Source: Nocardioides carbamazepini (GTDB lineage Bacteria; Actinomycetota; Actinomycetes; Propionibacteriales; Nocardioidaceae). From it: DNA of 64,000 nt. Location: NCBI RefSeq assembly GCF_024614185.1, contig NZ_JAHTLF010000018.1, forward strand, positions 254,439 to 318,438, given 5' to 3'. Under the pieces are notes generated by a model. That model had not been told where the DNA came from. It was given only the letters and a program-made list of their open reading frames with translations, and ran no database searches. A program made the position numbers and the translations under genes. Below, piece after piece: positions 8,188 through 16,898 of the stretch. The first letter of the stretch is position 1, and the number at the start of each line of letters is the position of its first letter.

Positions 8188-11187
8188 ATGATGGTGTCCG
8201 TGGCCGCACACAGCAGCCTGACCATGGTCGGGCGTGACACCGAGCTCGCCGAGGCCATCGCCGTGCTCGACGACGCCGTGAGCGCCGCCGAGGCGGGGAC
8301 GACCCGGCGAGCCGTGCTGCTGTCGGGCGACGCCGGCGTCGGCAAGACCCGGCTGCTGCGGACCCTGCGCGACCACGCCCTCGACGCCGGCTGGCAGGTG
8401 CTGGCGGGCCACTGCCTCGACTTCGGCGACAGCGCGCTGCCCTACCTCCCCTTCAGCGAGGTGCTCGGCCGGCTCGGCACCAGCCACCCCGACCTGGTCG
8501 AGGCGGTCGCGGCCGTCCACCCGGCCCTGGCCCGGCTGCAGCCGGGGCGTCGCACCCGGGTCGTGGGCGACGACACCTCCGACGAGCACAGCCGCGGCTC
8601 CGACCGCGGCGACACCCTGGTGGCCGTGCACGCCCTGCTCGAGGCGGCCGCCACCGAGGCGCCGGTGCTGCTCGTCGTCGAGGACCTCCACTGGGCCGAC
8701 CAGTCCACCCGTGACATGCTCGGCTTCCTCTTCACCCGCGCCTTCGCTCGCCCGGTCGCCATCGTGGCGTCGTACCGCTCCGACGACCTGCATCGCCGTC
8801 ACCCGCTGCGCCGTCAGGTCGCGGAGTGGACCCGGCTCCCGCAGGTCGGGCGGCTCGCTCTCGGCCCGCTGCCCGCTGAGGCCGTGCGCGCGCTGGTCCA
8901 CGAGCTCGCTCCGGCCGGGCTCGACGAACGGTCGGTGAGCCGGATCGTCGAGCGGGCCGAGGGCAACGCCTTCTTCGTCGAGGAGCTGGTGGCCTCGGGT
9001 TCCTGCGCCGACGGCGACGTCCCCGGCGACCTGGCCGACCTGCTGCTGGTCCGGCTCGACCGGCTCTCCGAGGGCGCTCGCCAGGTCGCCCGGGTCGCCA
9101 GCGTCGCCGGCCGGCGGGTGGCCCACGACCTGCTCGCGGCCACGGCCGGCATCCCCGCCGACGAGCTCGACGCCGGGATCCGGCAGGCCGTCGAGATGAA
9201 CGTGCTCGAGGTCGGCGGCCACCTCTACGCCTTCCGCCACGCTCTGCTCGGCGAGGCGATCTACGACGACCTGCTGCCGGGGGAGCGGGCGCGGCTCCAC
9301 GCCCGGTACGCCGACGCGCTCTCCACCGGTGCCGCGCGGGGCACTTCCGCCGAGCTGGCCCTGCACGCCCGCCGCGCCAACGACCTCGACCGGGCGGTCA
9401 CGGCGAGCATCGAGGCCGGCGACGAGGCGATGGCCGTCGGCGGGCCCGACGAGGCGGCCGACCACTACCAGCAGGCGCTGGAGCTGCTCGAGGACCCGGC
9501 CCGCGTGGAGCGGCTCGGCGTCGACCATGCCCGCCTCGTGGTCCGCGCGGCCGACGCGCTCATCACCGGCGGCAACGCCGTCCGCGCCGGCCAGCTGGTC
9601 ACCGCCCGGCTCGGCCAGCTCCCTCCCGGCGCCCCCGAGGCCGATCGCTCCCGCCTGCTCAACACCCAGGCCGAGGTGCTGTCGATGACCGAGACCGAGC
9701 TCGATCCGGTCGAGGTCTCGGCACGGGCGTTGGCGCTCGCTCCCGAGGGCGAGAGCCCGCTGCGGGCGAAGGTGCTCGCCAACCACGCCCGGATCCTCGG
9801 TGCCTACCGGCCCGACGAGCAGGACGAGGCGGAGGCCTTCGCGACCGAGGCGCTGGCCCTGGCCGAGCGCCTCGCCATGCCCGAGCTGGCCTCCGACATC
9901 GTCACGACCCTGAGCGGGCTGCGGGTCAAGACCGCCGCGGGGTCCGAGCAGGACGCGTTGCGCGGGGCGCTCGAGTCGGCGGTCAACAGCGCGGTCCGGG
10001 CCGGCGCCTTCCAGGCCGAGATCCGCGGCCGCTGGCTGCTCGGCCGGTCCTACCAGGACTCCGGCGACTGGGAGCAGGCCGCCCGGTGGTTCCGCTCGGC
10101 GATGGCCCAGGGTGAGCAGGCCGGCCTGGTCTGGGCGCCCTTCAGCATCGAGGCTCGGTGGCAGCTCACCCGGATCAGCTACCTCCTCGGCGACTGGGAC
10201 GACGTCGTCGCCCTCGTCGACAGTGTCGACTCGATGAGTGGGCCGCCCATCCCGCGGGGGATCCTCGAGCCCGCGCGGCTGGCGGTGCTGGCCGCGCGGG
10301 GCGAGGACGTGCTCGACCGGCTGCTCGCGCTGCGCGGGCTCTGGGAGGACGAGGGCGGCGTGGCGGTCTACAGCGCGGGTGCCGAGATCGAGGTCCACGG
10401 CTCCCGGGGCGACGCCGCCGCGGCGATCAGCGTCTACGACGATGTCGTCGAGGTGCTCGGCCGGATCTGGGGCGACTACTTCGGCGGCCGGATCCGGCTG
10501 GCCGCGCTCGCGCTGGTGGCGATCGCCCGCTCGATGTCGCGAGCCAGCGTCGCCGAGCGCCGGGCCCTCGTCGCACATGCCGACCGGCTGCTGGCCGACG
10601 GCGACGCGGTGCTCGCGGCGATCCGCGAGCGCGGTGGCCCGTGGGGGCCCGAGGGCCGGATGTGGTCCGACCGGCTCGTCGCGGAGCACCACCGGGTGCA
10701 CTGGCTCGGCGGTGCCGGCGGCGAGGAGTCCCGGCGCGACGAGCTGCTCGCCGCGTGGGAGACCGCGCTCGACTCCACGGTGAAGGTGGGTGACGTGCCC
10801 GAGCTGCTCCGGGTGCGGGCGGCGTACTCCCAGATCCTGCGGCTCACCGGCGACCCGGTCCGGGCCCGCGAGGAGGCCGACCAGGCCCGCGCGCTCGCCG
10901 ACCGGCTCCGCGCGCCGCTCCTGGTGGCGGACCTGCACGCCGAGTCCGGGTCGGCGCGGGGCGCCGGCGCCACGACGACCCACACGGGCGGGGCGGCGCT
11001 CACCGCCCGCGAGGTCGAGATCCTCGCCCTGGTCGCCGAGGGCCGGTCGAACGGCGAGATCGGCAAGCAGCTGTTCATCAGCACCAAGACGGTGAGCGTC
11101 CACGTCTCCAACATCCTCGGCAAGCTCGGTGCCGCCGGCCGCACCGAGGCCGCCGCCATCGCGCGCCGCGACGGGCTCCTGCCCTAG
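8188..11187 (+). CDS. Large ATP-binding LuxR-family (MalT-like) transcriptional regulator
   Basis: A protein of about 999 residues. Residues 15-60 hold an AAA_16-type ATPase start with Walker A at about 46 (GDAGVGKTRLL), then the Walker-B-like LLVVEDLHWADQ near residue 170. A long alpha-helical region with TPR-like helices fills residues 400-900, and a LuxR HTH ends the protein (LTAREVEILALVAEG, then TKTVSVHVSNILGKLG). Such LAL/STAND regulators usually activate nearby genes after binding a ligand. The start is uncertain: ATG 8188 was preferred, with GTG 8161 an alternative. The TAG stop lies in the CTAG target site of a small mobile element. Confidence 0.85.
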   Translation: MMVSVAAHSSLTMVGRDTELAEAIAVLDDAVSAAEAGTTRRAVLLSGDAGVGKTRLLRTLRDHALDAGWQVLAGHCLDFGDSALPYLPFSEVLGRLGTSHPDLVEAVAAVHPALARLQPGRRTRVVGDDTSDEHSRGSDRGDTLVAVHALLEAAATEAPVLLVVEDLHWADQSTRDMLGFLFTRAFARPVAIVASYRSDDLHRRHPLRRQVAEWTRLPQVGRLALGPLPAEAVRALVHELAPAGLDERSVSRIVERAEGNAFFVEELVASGSCADGDVPGDLADLLLVRLDRLSEGARQVARVASVAGRRVAHDLLAATAGIPADELDAGIRQAVEMNVLEVGGHLYAFRHALLGEAIYDDLLPGERARLHARYADALSTGAARGTSAELALHARRANDLDRAVTASIEAGDEAMAVGGPDEAADHYQQALELLEDPARVERLGVDHARLVVRAADALITGGNAVRAGQLVTARLGQLPPGAPEADRSRLLNTQAEVLSMTETELDPVEVSARALALAPEGESPLRAKVLANHARILGAYRPDEQDEAEAFATEALALAERLAMPELASDIVTTLSGLRVKTAAGSEQDALRGALESAVNSAVRAGAFQAEIRGRWLLGRSYQDSGDWEQAARWFRSAMAQGEQAGLVWAPFSIEARWQLTRISYLLGDWDDVVALVDSVDSMSGPPIPRGILEPARLAVLAARGEDVLDRLLALRGLWEDEGGVAVYSAGAEIEVHGSRGDAAAAISVYDDVVEVLGRIWGDYFGGRIRLAALALVAIARSMSRASVAERRALVAHADRLLADGDAVLAAIRERGGPWGPEGRMWSDRLVAEHHRVHWLGGAGGEESRRDELLAAWETALDSTVKVGDVPELLRVRAAYSQILRLTGDPVRAREEADQARALADRLRAPLLVADLHAESGSARGAGATTTHTGGAALTAREVEILALVAEGRSNGEIGKQLFISTKTVSVHVSNILGKLGAAGRTEAAAIARRDGLLP

Positions 11188-11347
11188 GGAACCACTGATC
11201 AATGCCGCCTGCTGCGCGTCGCGAAACGCGCACGCTGGCGGCGTTGCAGGCGCTCGACGTGCGCCCAGCATGGCTTCGCGCCTGCGCCTTGCCATCGCAC
11301 GCGTCTCGCGACGCTCGCGACGGCGCCGTTGATCAGTGCTTCCCTAG
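11184..11347. mobile_element. IS5-like MITE with CTAG target duplication
   Basis: A 156-base element (11188-11343) has ends GGAACCACTGATCAA and, inverted, GGAAGCACTGATCAA: 14 of 15 bases match. It is flanked on both sides by CTAG (11184-11187 and 11344-11347). Short ends beginning GGAA and a YTAR/CTAG target duplication are features of the IS5 group. There is no room for a transposase, so it is a non-autonomous MITE-type copy. It inserted in the CTAG that contains the stop codon of the LuxR gene, so the duplication leaves the protein unchanged. The inside is GC-rich with several short inverted repeats. Confidence 0.75.
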
Positions 11348-11422
11348 CCACGATCCTGGAAGGCCGCGATCTCCTACCGTGGGAGGGTGTGGGGACCCCG
11401 GGCGCGGCGTAGCGTCGGCTCG

Positions 11423-12865
11423 GTGACGACGACCGGATCCCGCCAGGATCGATCACCCTCCTCCGCGGACACGCTGCCGCTGACCATGCGGCGCTTCGGC
11501 CGGATGAGCGTCGTCGGCGGCGGCGACCTCCCGCCGGTCCCGGCGGATGGGCTCCCGCCGGGCCCGCGCTGGCCCGCGATGGTCCAGACGGTGGCACTGA
11601 TGCGGTTCCGGCACTGGTTCCACCCCTGGCTGCACCGCACGTACGGCGAGGCGTTCACCCTCAGGCTGGTCCCGGGCGCCCGGCCGCTGGTGCTGTTCAC
11701 CTCGCCGGCCGTGACGAAGGAGATCTTCGCCGGCGACCCCGAGGTCTTCCATGCCGGGCGGGGCAACGCGATCCTCGGCCCGATCATGGGCGAGCACTCG
11801 CTGCTCCTGCAGGACTCCGGCGAGCACCACCGAGCGCGCAAGCTGCTCATGCCGGCGTTCCTCGGCCATGCGTTGCGTGGCTATCGCTCGATGGTGGCCG
11901 AGGTCGCCGCCGCCGAGGTCTCGAGCTGGCGCGAGGGGGAGGAGTTCCGCGCCCTGGAGCGGATGAACGCCCTCACCCTCGAGGTGATCCTGCGCGTCGT
12001 CTTCGGTGTCACCGACGAGCGTCGGCTGGCCGGGCTGCGGCCCGCGGTCAACAAGACGGTCGACATCAGCCCGGCCATCCTCCTCGGTTGGGCCTATCCA
12101 CGTCTGCAGCGGCTCGGCCCCTGGCGACGTACCGTCGACAACCAGGTCGAGCTGGACCGCCTGATGTACGCCGAGATCCGCGAACGGCGGACCGCGGCCG
12201 ATCTCGCCGATCGCTCCGACGTGCTCTCCCGCCTGCTCGCCGCGCACGATGCCGACGCGCCTCCGGACGCCGTCCCCGGCGCGGGCGGCCTCTCCGACGT
12301 CGAGCTCCGCGACCAGCTGGTCACGCTGCTGCTCGCCGGGCACGAGACGACCGCGTCCGCGCTGTCCTGGGCCCTGGCCGAGGTCGGCGGCAGTCCCGAC
12401 CTGCTGGCCCGCACCCAGCGCGCGGTCGACGAGGGCGACGACGCCTGGCTGGAGGCCGTGCTCAAGGAGTCGATGCGGCTGCACCCGATCATCCCGATGG
12501 TCGTGCGCACCCTGATGGAGCCGGCCACGGTGGGCGGCTGGGACCTTCCCCGCGGCACCACCGTCGGCCCGTCGATCGTGGTCAGCCACCAGCGCGAGTC
12601 GAACTTCGCCGACCCCGACGTCTTCCGCCCGGAGCGGTTCCTCGGCGCCGACGTCCCCGCGCTCACCGTGTGGATCCCGTTCGGTGGTGGGGTCCGGCGC
12701 TGCATCGGCGCCGGGTTCTCCCTGATGGAGGGCGTCGAGGTGCTCCGCCAGGTCTTCGGGGCCTACGACGTCACTGCCGTCGGCACCGACGTGCCCAAGG
12801 TCCGCAACATCACCAGCGTCCCCCGTCGCGGCGCCCGGATCCGGGTCGCCCGGCGAGCGCGCTGA
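11423..12865 (+). CDS. Cytochrome P450
   Basis: A 480-residue P450 with all landmarks: PPGPRWP near the N-terminus, helix C (HHRARKLLMPAF), I-helix oxygen-binding motif (LLAGHETTASALSW), K-helix ESMR, and the heme-binding loop FGGGVRRCIGAGF with its ligand Cys. The sequence style resembles the CYP135-138 type of mycobacteria rather than the steroid CYP125/142 type. No ferredoxin or reductase gene is adjacent. Start: TAGCGT at 11410-11415 lies seven bases before GTG 11423, a leaderless arrangement; a second candidate is GTG 11387 behind TACCGT at 11375-11380. The substrate is unknown. Confidence 0.9.
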   Translation: MTTTGSRQDRSPSSADTLPLTMRRFGRMSVVGGGDLPPVPADGLPPGPRWPAMVQTVALMRFRHWFHPWLHRTYGEAFTLRLVPGARPLVLFTSPAVTKEIFAGDPEVFHAGRGNAILGPIMGEHSLLLQDSGEHHRARKLLMPAFLGHALRGYRSMVAEVAAAEVSSWREGEEFRALERMNALTLEVILRVVFGVTDERRLAGLRPAVNKTVDISPAILLGWAYPRLQRLGPWRRTVDNQVELDRLMYAEIRERRTAADLADRSDVLSRLLAAHDADAPPDAVPGAGGLSDVELRDQLVTLLLAGHETTASALSWALAEVGGSPDLLARTQRAVDEGDDAWLEAVLKESMRLHPIIPMVVRTLMEPATVGGWDLPRGTTVGPSIVVSHQRESNFADPDVFRPERFLGADVPALTVWIPFGGGVRRCIGAGFSLMEGVEVLRQVFGAYDVTAVGTDVPKVRNITSVPRRGARIRVARRAR

Positions 12866-12878
12866 ACGTGGCGGAGGC

Positions 12879-13325
12879 TCAGGCGGCGGCACGCGGGATC
12901 AGCTCGACGGTCGCCGCGACGTCCTCGAAGAGGTCGTAGTAGTCGCCGTAGTCCGCGCGGGCGACGGTGCCGGTCAGGGTGACGCCGACCCCGTCGCGCA
13001 GCCAGGCCCACTGGTCGCACAGGACGTCGACGCCACCGAGCCGGTGGGAGAACCGGTGGTAGGCGACCGGCTCACCGTCGAGCTCGAACGCGTCGGCGTC
13101 CTCGACCTCGAGGTCGACCAGCTGCCCGGCGAGCGCCACCATCGCGTCGGCGCGCCAGTCCGCGAGGGACAGCGCGCTGTCGACCGGGCCGGTGCGCACG
13201 ACCAGCTCGGGGGTGAAGCCGGCCGGGGTCGCCGCGGGTGCCCGCGCGAGGAGGACGACGCCGGGAGCGGGGGCGTCACGGGTGGACCAGCGGCGGGGGA
13301 CGGCGAGCGACACGGTGTGGTTCAT
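12879..13325 (-). CDS. Unknown protein with LpqN/DcrB-like fold pattern
   Basis: A 148-residue protein without a signal peptide. The order of segments (VSLAVPRRWSTRDAP, VVRTGPVDSALSLADWRADA, DGEPVAYHRFSHRLGGVDVL, LTGTVARADYGDYYDLFEDV) resembles the alpha/beta fold of LpqN/LpqT and DcrB-type proteins, but the similarity is only visual. The start ATG at 13325 gives MNHTVSLAVP. It converges with the P450 gene (gap of 13 bases) and is divergent from the VOC gene. Confidence that it is a gene is good; the family is a guess. Confidence 0.6.
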   Translation of the reverse strand: MNHTVSLAVPRRWSTRDAPAPGVVLLARAPAATPAGFTPELVVRTGPVDSALSLADWRADAMVALAGQLVDLEVEDADAFELDGEPVAYHRFSHRLGGVDVLCDQWAWLRDGVGVTLTGTVARADYGDYYDLFEDVAATVELIPRAAA

Positions 13326-13447
13326 ACGCGGCAGCCTCGACACCGCGGCCCTGTGGACAAACGTCGGTCGCCCGGGCCTGTGGACGGGAGTGTGCGCCGG
13401 GCTGTCGGTGCGGTACCGATGTCCGCGGCACCTCCTAGTGTCGGAGC

Positions 13448-13807
13448 ATGGCCATCGCACGCAATCCCCAGTTCGTCCTCGACTGTCCCGACCCGAAGGC
13501 GCTCGCCGAGTTCTACGGCGCCCTGCTCGGCTGGCCGCCCCGGGTCGATCCCGACGGCACCTGGGCGACCGTCTCCTCGGGCGACCACCACATCCACTTC
13601 CAGCAGGTCGACGACTACCGCGCCCCGCAGTGGCCGGGCCAGGACGTGCCCCAGCAGGTCCACCTCGACGTGGACGTCGACGACCTCGACGAGGCGGAGG
13701 CCGCCACGCTCGCCCTCGGCGCGACGCGGCACGCCCACCAGCCGGGCACGAGCTTCCGGGTGTTCCTCGACCCCGCCGGCCACCCATTTTGCCTGTGCAA
13801 GGTGTGA
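13448..13807 (+). CDS. VOC-family (glyoxalase-like) protein
   Basis: A 119-residue protein of the vicinal oxygen chelate superfamily: one N-terminal half (FVLDCPDPKALAEFYGALLG, IHFQQVDDY) and one C-terminal half (QVHLDVDVDDLDEAEA, FRVFLDPAGHPFCLCKV), giving the two beta-alpha-beta modules of the fold. The DPAGHPFCL ending is typical of actinobacterial members often annotated as glyoxalase or bleomycin-resistance-like; the reaction is unknown. TAGTGT at 13436-13441 lies six bases before the ATG, so the mRNA is probably leaderless. Confidence 0.85.
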   Translation: MAIARNPQFVLDCPDPKALAEFYGALLGWPPRVDPDGTWATVSSGDHHIHFQQVDDYRAPQWPGQDVPQQVHLDVDVDDLDEAEAATLALGATRHAHQPGTSFRVFLDPAGHPFCLCKV

Positions 13808-13816
13808 CCTCGGGGC

Positions 13817-14974
13817 TCAGCGGGTGAAGGAGGCCCGCACCTCGTCCTCGGTGATGCCGTAGTCGGACAGGTCATAGGAGTGCGACGGGCGCCGCGGGCC
13901 GCTGCGCGACTCCTCGTCCAGCCGGCGCACCTCCTGCTGCGCCGCCTGGCTCCAGGTGAGGCCGAAGGCGTCGTAGATGGCGCCGACGGTGCCCACCGGG
14001 TCCTGGACGAAGCCGCGGTAGTCGACGTCGAAGAACTGGCTCTCGTCGTGCTTCTCCCGGGCCTGCCAGAACGCGTCCCACTGCCGGGTGAGATGGCCGA
14101 GCTGGTCGCGGCCGAGGGTCTCGCCGACGAAGGTCGTCGAGTGGCCGTCGGTGGCCTCCGCGGAGAGCGAGCAGGCGGACGCGACCGAGGTGACCGGGTC
14201 GCGCTGGGTCATCACGACCAGCGCGTCGGGATAGACCTCCAGCAGCGCCTCGAGCGCGATCAGGTGCGACGGGTTCTTCAGCACCCAGCGCTGGTCCTGG
14301 TCGTCGAGACCGATCAGCTGCAGGTTCCGGCGGTGCCGCTCGTAGGCGTCGGTCCAGGACTGGGTCGCCAGCCAGCGGGAGTACGCCGGCACGTGGGCCA
14401 GCGACTCGAAGCCGAGCGACTTGCCGGTCTGCCGGAGCACCCGCCAGCACTCCTCCGGCTCGGTGGCGTCGGAGTAGTGGATGCCCATGAACTCCGGGTT
14501 GGTGATGTGGTGCTCACGGAACGCCGCCTGCATGGCGTTGAAGATCGGGTCGTCCTCCCAGGTGTCGCGCGGCGGACGCGGCTGGGGGAACTCGGTCAGC
14601 CACATCTCGAGGCCCTGGTGCGCGGGATCCGCGCAGAGCAGGCGACTCAGGGCCGTCGTACCGGTGCGGGGGAGGCCGAGCACGAAGATCGGCCGCTCGA
14701 TCGCGACGTCGGTGTGCTGCGGGAACTCGGTGAACCGGGCCTGGGTGAGCAGCCGCGCGACGAGGGCGCTCTTCACCTGCGAGCGCATGAAGTAGTTGCC
14801 GATCCCGGTCAGTCCGGCCTCGGCGGAGCCGAGGTCCTCGACGAGGATCCGGAACGCCTCCTCGTGCCCGGGGGCCTCGGCGAAGCCGAAGTCGGTCAGG
14901 CCGGTGGTGCGGGTGGCCGCCTCGCAGATGTCCTCGAAGGTGCCGACGTCCGCGCGCTGGCGGGGCTCGCTCAT
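13817..14974 (-). CDS. Sulfotransferase-family protein, probable KstR-regulon member
   Basis: A 385-residue protein. The 5'-phosphosulfate loop is visible at about residues 93-110 (PIFVLGLPRTGTTALSRLL) and the second motif near 235-265 (LKNPSHLIALEALLEVYPDA, VVMTQRDPVTSVAS). It therefore has the P-loop-like fold of PAPS-dependent sulfotransferases. It lies 67 bases downstream of the SDR gene on the same strand. In M. tuberculosis the adjacent KstR-controlled pair Rv3530c (SDR) and Rv3529c (sulfotransferase-like) has the same order, so I infer orthology and a link to steroid breakdown. Whether it really transfers sulfate is not known. Confidence 0.85.
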   Translation of the reverse strand: MSEPRQRADVGTFEDICEAATRTTGLTDFGFAEAPGHEEAFRILVEDLGSAEAGLTGIGNYFMRSQVKSALVARLLTQARFTEFPQHTDVAIERPIFVLGLPRTGTTALSRLLCADPAHQGLEMWLTEFPQPRPPRDTWEDDPIFNAMQAAFREHHITNPEFMGIHYSDATEPEECWRVLRQTGKSLGFESLAHVPAYSRWLATQSWTDAYERHRRNLQLIGLDDQDQRWVLKNPSHLIALEALLEVYPDALVVMTQRDPVTSVASACSLSAEATDGHSTTFVGETLGRDQLGHLTRQWDAFWQAREKHDESQFFDVDYRGFVQDPVGTVGAIYDAFGLTWSQAAQQEVRRLDEESRSGPRRPSHSYDLSDYGITEDEVRASFTR

Positions 14975-15041
14975 GACGCGATCTCCCGGTTGAGTGGTCG
15001 TCGAGCGTCGGCAACGCCGCAGACGCTCCGCAGGGCGTCGC

Positions 15042-15836
15042 TCATGCGTGGAACTCGCCGCAGTCGACGTTGAGCATCTGGCCGGTCACCGCGGACGCCA
15101 GGTCGGAGGCGAGGAACAGGGTGGCCCGGGCGACCTCGTCGGGGGTGGCGAGCCGCTTCAGGTCGGTGGGGGCCGCCTTCTCGGCGTACACCTCCTCGTG
15201 GGTGCGGCCCGACTCCTGGGCGATCCAGTCGAAGTAGGCCTTGTTGACGTCCTCGTAGATGTAGGACGGCGCCACGCTGTTGACCCGGATGCCGCGCGGG
15301 CCGAGCTCGGTGGCGAGCGACTGCGCGAGGTGCTCGAGCGTGCCCTTCGACAGCTTGTAGCCGGAGTACTCCGGTTGGCTGCTGTAGATCACGCACGAGT
15401 TGACCATGATGACCGAGCCGCCGACCTTCTCCTCAGTCTGCGAGAGGGCGTCGGCGAACAGGGCCGAGAGGCGCAGCGGCGCGAAGACGTTGGTCTCGTT
15501 GGCGGTGCGCAGGCCCTCCAGGTCGAGCGTGCTGATCGGGTCCATCGGCGGGATGCCGAAGGCGTTGTTGATCAGGCAGTCGACCCGGCCGAACTCGTCC
15601 AGCGCCGCCTCGACCAGCGCCTTGCGCTGGTCCTCGTCGGTGATGTCGGTCGGTACGACGAGCGCGCGGCGCCCGTGGGAGCGCACGGTCTCCGCCATCT
15701 TCTCCAGACGCTGCGGCGTCCGGCTCGCGAGCACCAGGTCGGCGCCCATCTTGGCCGCCTCCTCGCCGAGCGAGCGCCCCAGGCCCGGCCCGACGCCGGA
15801 GAGCACGACGACTTTGTCGGTCAGCAGATCCACCAT
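15042..15836 (-). CDS. SDR-family oxidoreductase, probable KstR-regulon member
   Basis: A 264-residue short-chain dehydrogenase. The nucleotide-binding loop reads SGVGPGLGRSLG (Ser instead of the usual Thr before GxxxGxG), followed by DITDEDQR, INNAFGIPP, the catalytic Ser (VNSCVIYSSQ) and YSGYK for the YxxxK pair. The ATG at 15836 is seven bases after a -10 box TAGTCT (reverse strand, 15849-15844) that overlaps a KstR-like operator, so the mRNA seems leaderless and KstR-controlled. It forms an operon with the sulfotransferase gene and resembles Rv3530c in context. The steroid substrate is inferred. Confidence 0.88.
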   Translation of the reverse strand: MVDLLTDKVVVLSGVGPGLGRSLGEEAAKMGADLVLASRTPQRLEKMAETVRSHGRRALVVPTDITDEDQRKALVEAALDEFGRVDCLINNAFGIPPMDPISTLDLEGLRTANETNVFAPLRLSALFADALSQTEEKVGGSVIMVNSCVIYSSQPEYSGYKLSKGTLEHLAQSLATELGPRGIRVNSVAPSYIYEDVNKAYFDWIAQESGRTHEEVYAEKAAPTDLKRLATPDEVARATLFLASDLASAVTGQMLNVDCGEFHA

Positions 15837-15847
15837 GGCGGACAGAC

Positions 15848-15861
15848 TAGAACGTGTTTCA
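15848..15861. promoter_or_regulatory. KstR-type operator
   Basis: TAGAACGTGTTTCA fits the published KstR consensus TnnAACnnGTTnnA at every fixed base. It lies 12-25 bases upstream of the SDR start codon and overlaps the likely -10 box on the reverse strand, so a bound repressor would block transcription of the SDR-sulfotransferase operon. Confidence 0.75.
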
Positions 15862-15885
15862 GTTTTGCGGAAGGGTTCGCGCTGC

Positions 15886-15969
15886 TTCATCACGGGATCT
15901 AGGCGAAGGGCCACTTCTGTGGCGGAGCTCCACTACGGAAGTGGTGTCCCACCTGCATCCCGTGATGAA
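15886..15969. repeat. 84-base co-centred imperfect palindrome
   Basis: The outer arms TTCATCACGGGAT (15886-15898) and ATCCCGTGATGAA (15957-15969) are perfect inverted copies. Inside them, 15911-15927 and 15928-15944 form a second near-perfect palindrome centred on GAGCTC, with the same centre point (15927.5). Only about one third of the 12 bases on each side between the two stems pair. It can fold into one long hairpin with an internal loop. It lies between the KstR operator and the aldo/keto reductase gene and may be a terminator-like element, a mobile palindromic repeat or a small RNA. Confidence 0.6.
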
Positions 15970-16030
15970 CCGGCCGCAGCTCTCCCTCAGCCTGCCGGAA
16001 TAGTCGGGGCCCACCTTCGTTGCAACCAGG

Positions 16031-16879
16031 GTGACCATCCCGCGCATCGACCTCAACGACCAGACCTCCATCCCCCAGTTCGGCCTCGGCGTGTGGCAGG
16101 TGCCGCAGGCGGACGCCGAGCGCGTGGTGTCCGACGCCTTCGAGATCGGCTACCGCCACGTCGACACCGCCCAGATGTACGGCAACGAGGAGGGGGTCGG
16201 TGCCGCCATCGCGCGCTCGGGCCTGTCCCGGGACGACCTGTACGTCACCACCAAGCTCAACAACAACCGGCACGCGCCCGCCGCCGCGAAGGACTCCCTG
16301 CGCGTGTCGTTGGAGAAGCTCGGTCTCGAGCGGGTCGACCTGTTCCTCATCCACTGGCCGGTGCCGACCCAGTACGACGGCGACTTCGTCTCGACCTGGG
16401 AGGCGCTCCTCGAGCTGCGCGCAGCCGGCCTGACCACCTCGGTCGGCGTCTCCAACTTCCAGCCCGACCACCTCGACCGCATCGTCGCGGCGACCGGAGT
16501 GGTCCCGGCCGTCAACCAGGTCGAGGCGCACCCGTACTTCGCCAACGAAGCGGTCCGCTCGGCGACGACCGGTCACGGTGCCCATGTCCAGGCCTGGTCG
16601 CCGCTGGGCCAGGGTGGCGGCGAGCTGAGCGACCCGGCGGTGACGGCGCTGGCCGAGCGGCACGGCAAGACGCCGGCCCAGGTGCTGCTGCGCTGGGCGC
16701 TTGACCGCGGCGACATCGTCTTCCCGAAGTCGCTGAGCAGGGCGCGGCTGGCCGAGAACTTCGAGGTCTTCGACTTCGCGCTCTCCGCCGACGACATCGC
16801 CGCCCTGGCCGCGCTCGACAAGGGCGAGGCCGGACGTCAGGGCCCGAACCCGGACGTCTTCGACTGGATCCCGGCCTGA
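16031..16879 (+). CDS. Aldo/keto reductase
   Basis: A 282-residue AKR with the full catalytic tetrad: Asp and Tyr in HVDTAQMYGNE, Lys in VTTKLNN and His in FLIHWP. Further hallmarks are SIPQFGLGVWQ at the N-terminus, GVSNFQPDHL, NQVEAHPY and the cofactor-binding FPKSLSRARLAEN. It is closest in pattern to the 2,5-diketo-gluconate reductase/YvgN-like bacterial group that reduces aldehydes and ketones with NADPH. The GTG start follows ACCAGG. It is a single gene with a long hairpin behind it. Its place beside KstR-controlled genes does not prove a steroid role. Confidence 0.9.
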   Translation: MTIPRIDLNDQTSIPQFGLGVWQVPQADAERVVSDAFEIGYRHVDTAQMYGNEEGVGAAIARSGLSRDDLYVTTKLNNNRHAPAAAKDSLRVSLEKLGLERVDLFLIHWPVPTQYDGDFVSTWEALLELRAAGLTTSVGVSNFQPDHLDRIVAATGVVPAVNQVEAHPYFANEAVRSATTGHGAHVQAWSPLGQGGGELSDPAVTALAERHGKTPAQVLLRWALDRGDIVFPKSLSRARLAENFEVFDFALSADDIAALAALDKGEAGRQGPNPDVFDWIPA

Positions 16880-16898
16880 TCGCCCGGATCTGATCCCG

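Noticed and set aside
8029..11295. A 1088-codon open frame on the reverse strand across the LuxR regulator
   Set aside because: It is an antisense shadow with repeated acidic-basic composition and no motif, while the forward frame has Walker and HTH motifs.
11423..12865. P450 as a steroid CYP125/CYP142 enzyme of the KstR locus
   Set aside because: Its N-terminal PPGPRWP type resembles CYP135-138, and no KstR operator lies before it.
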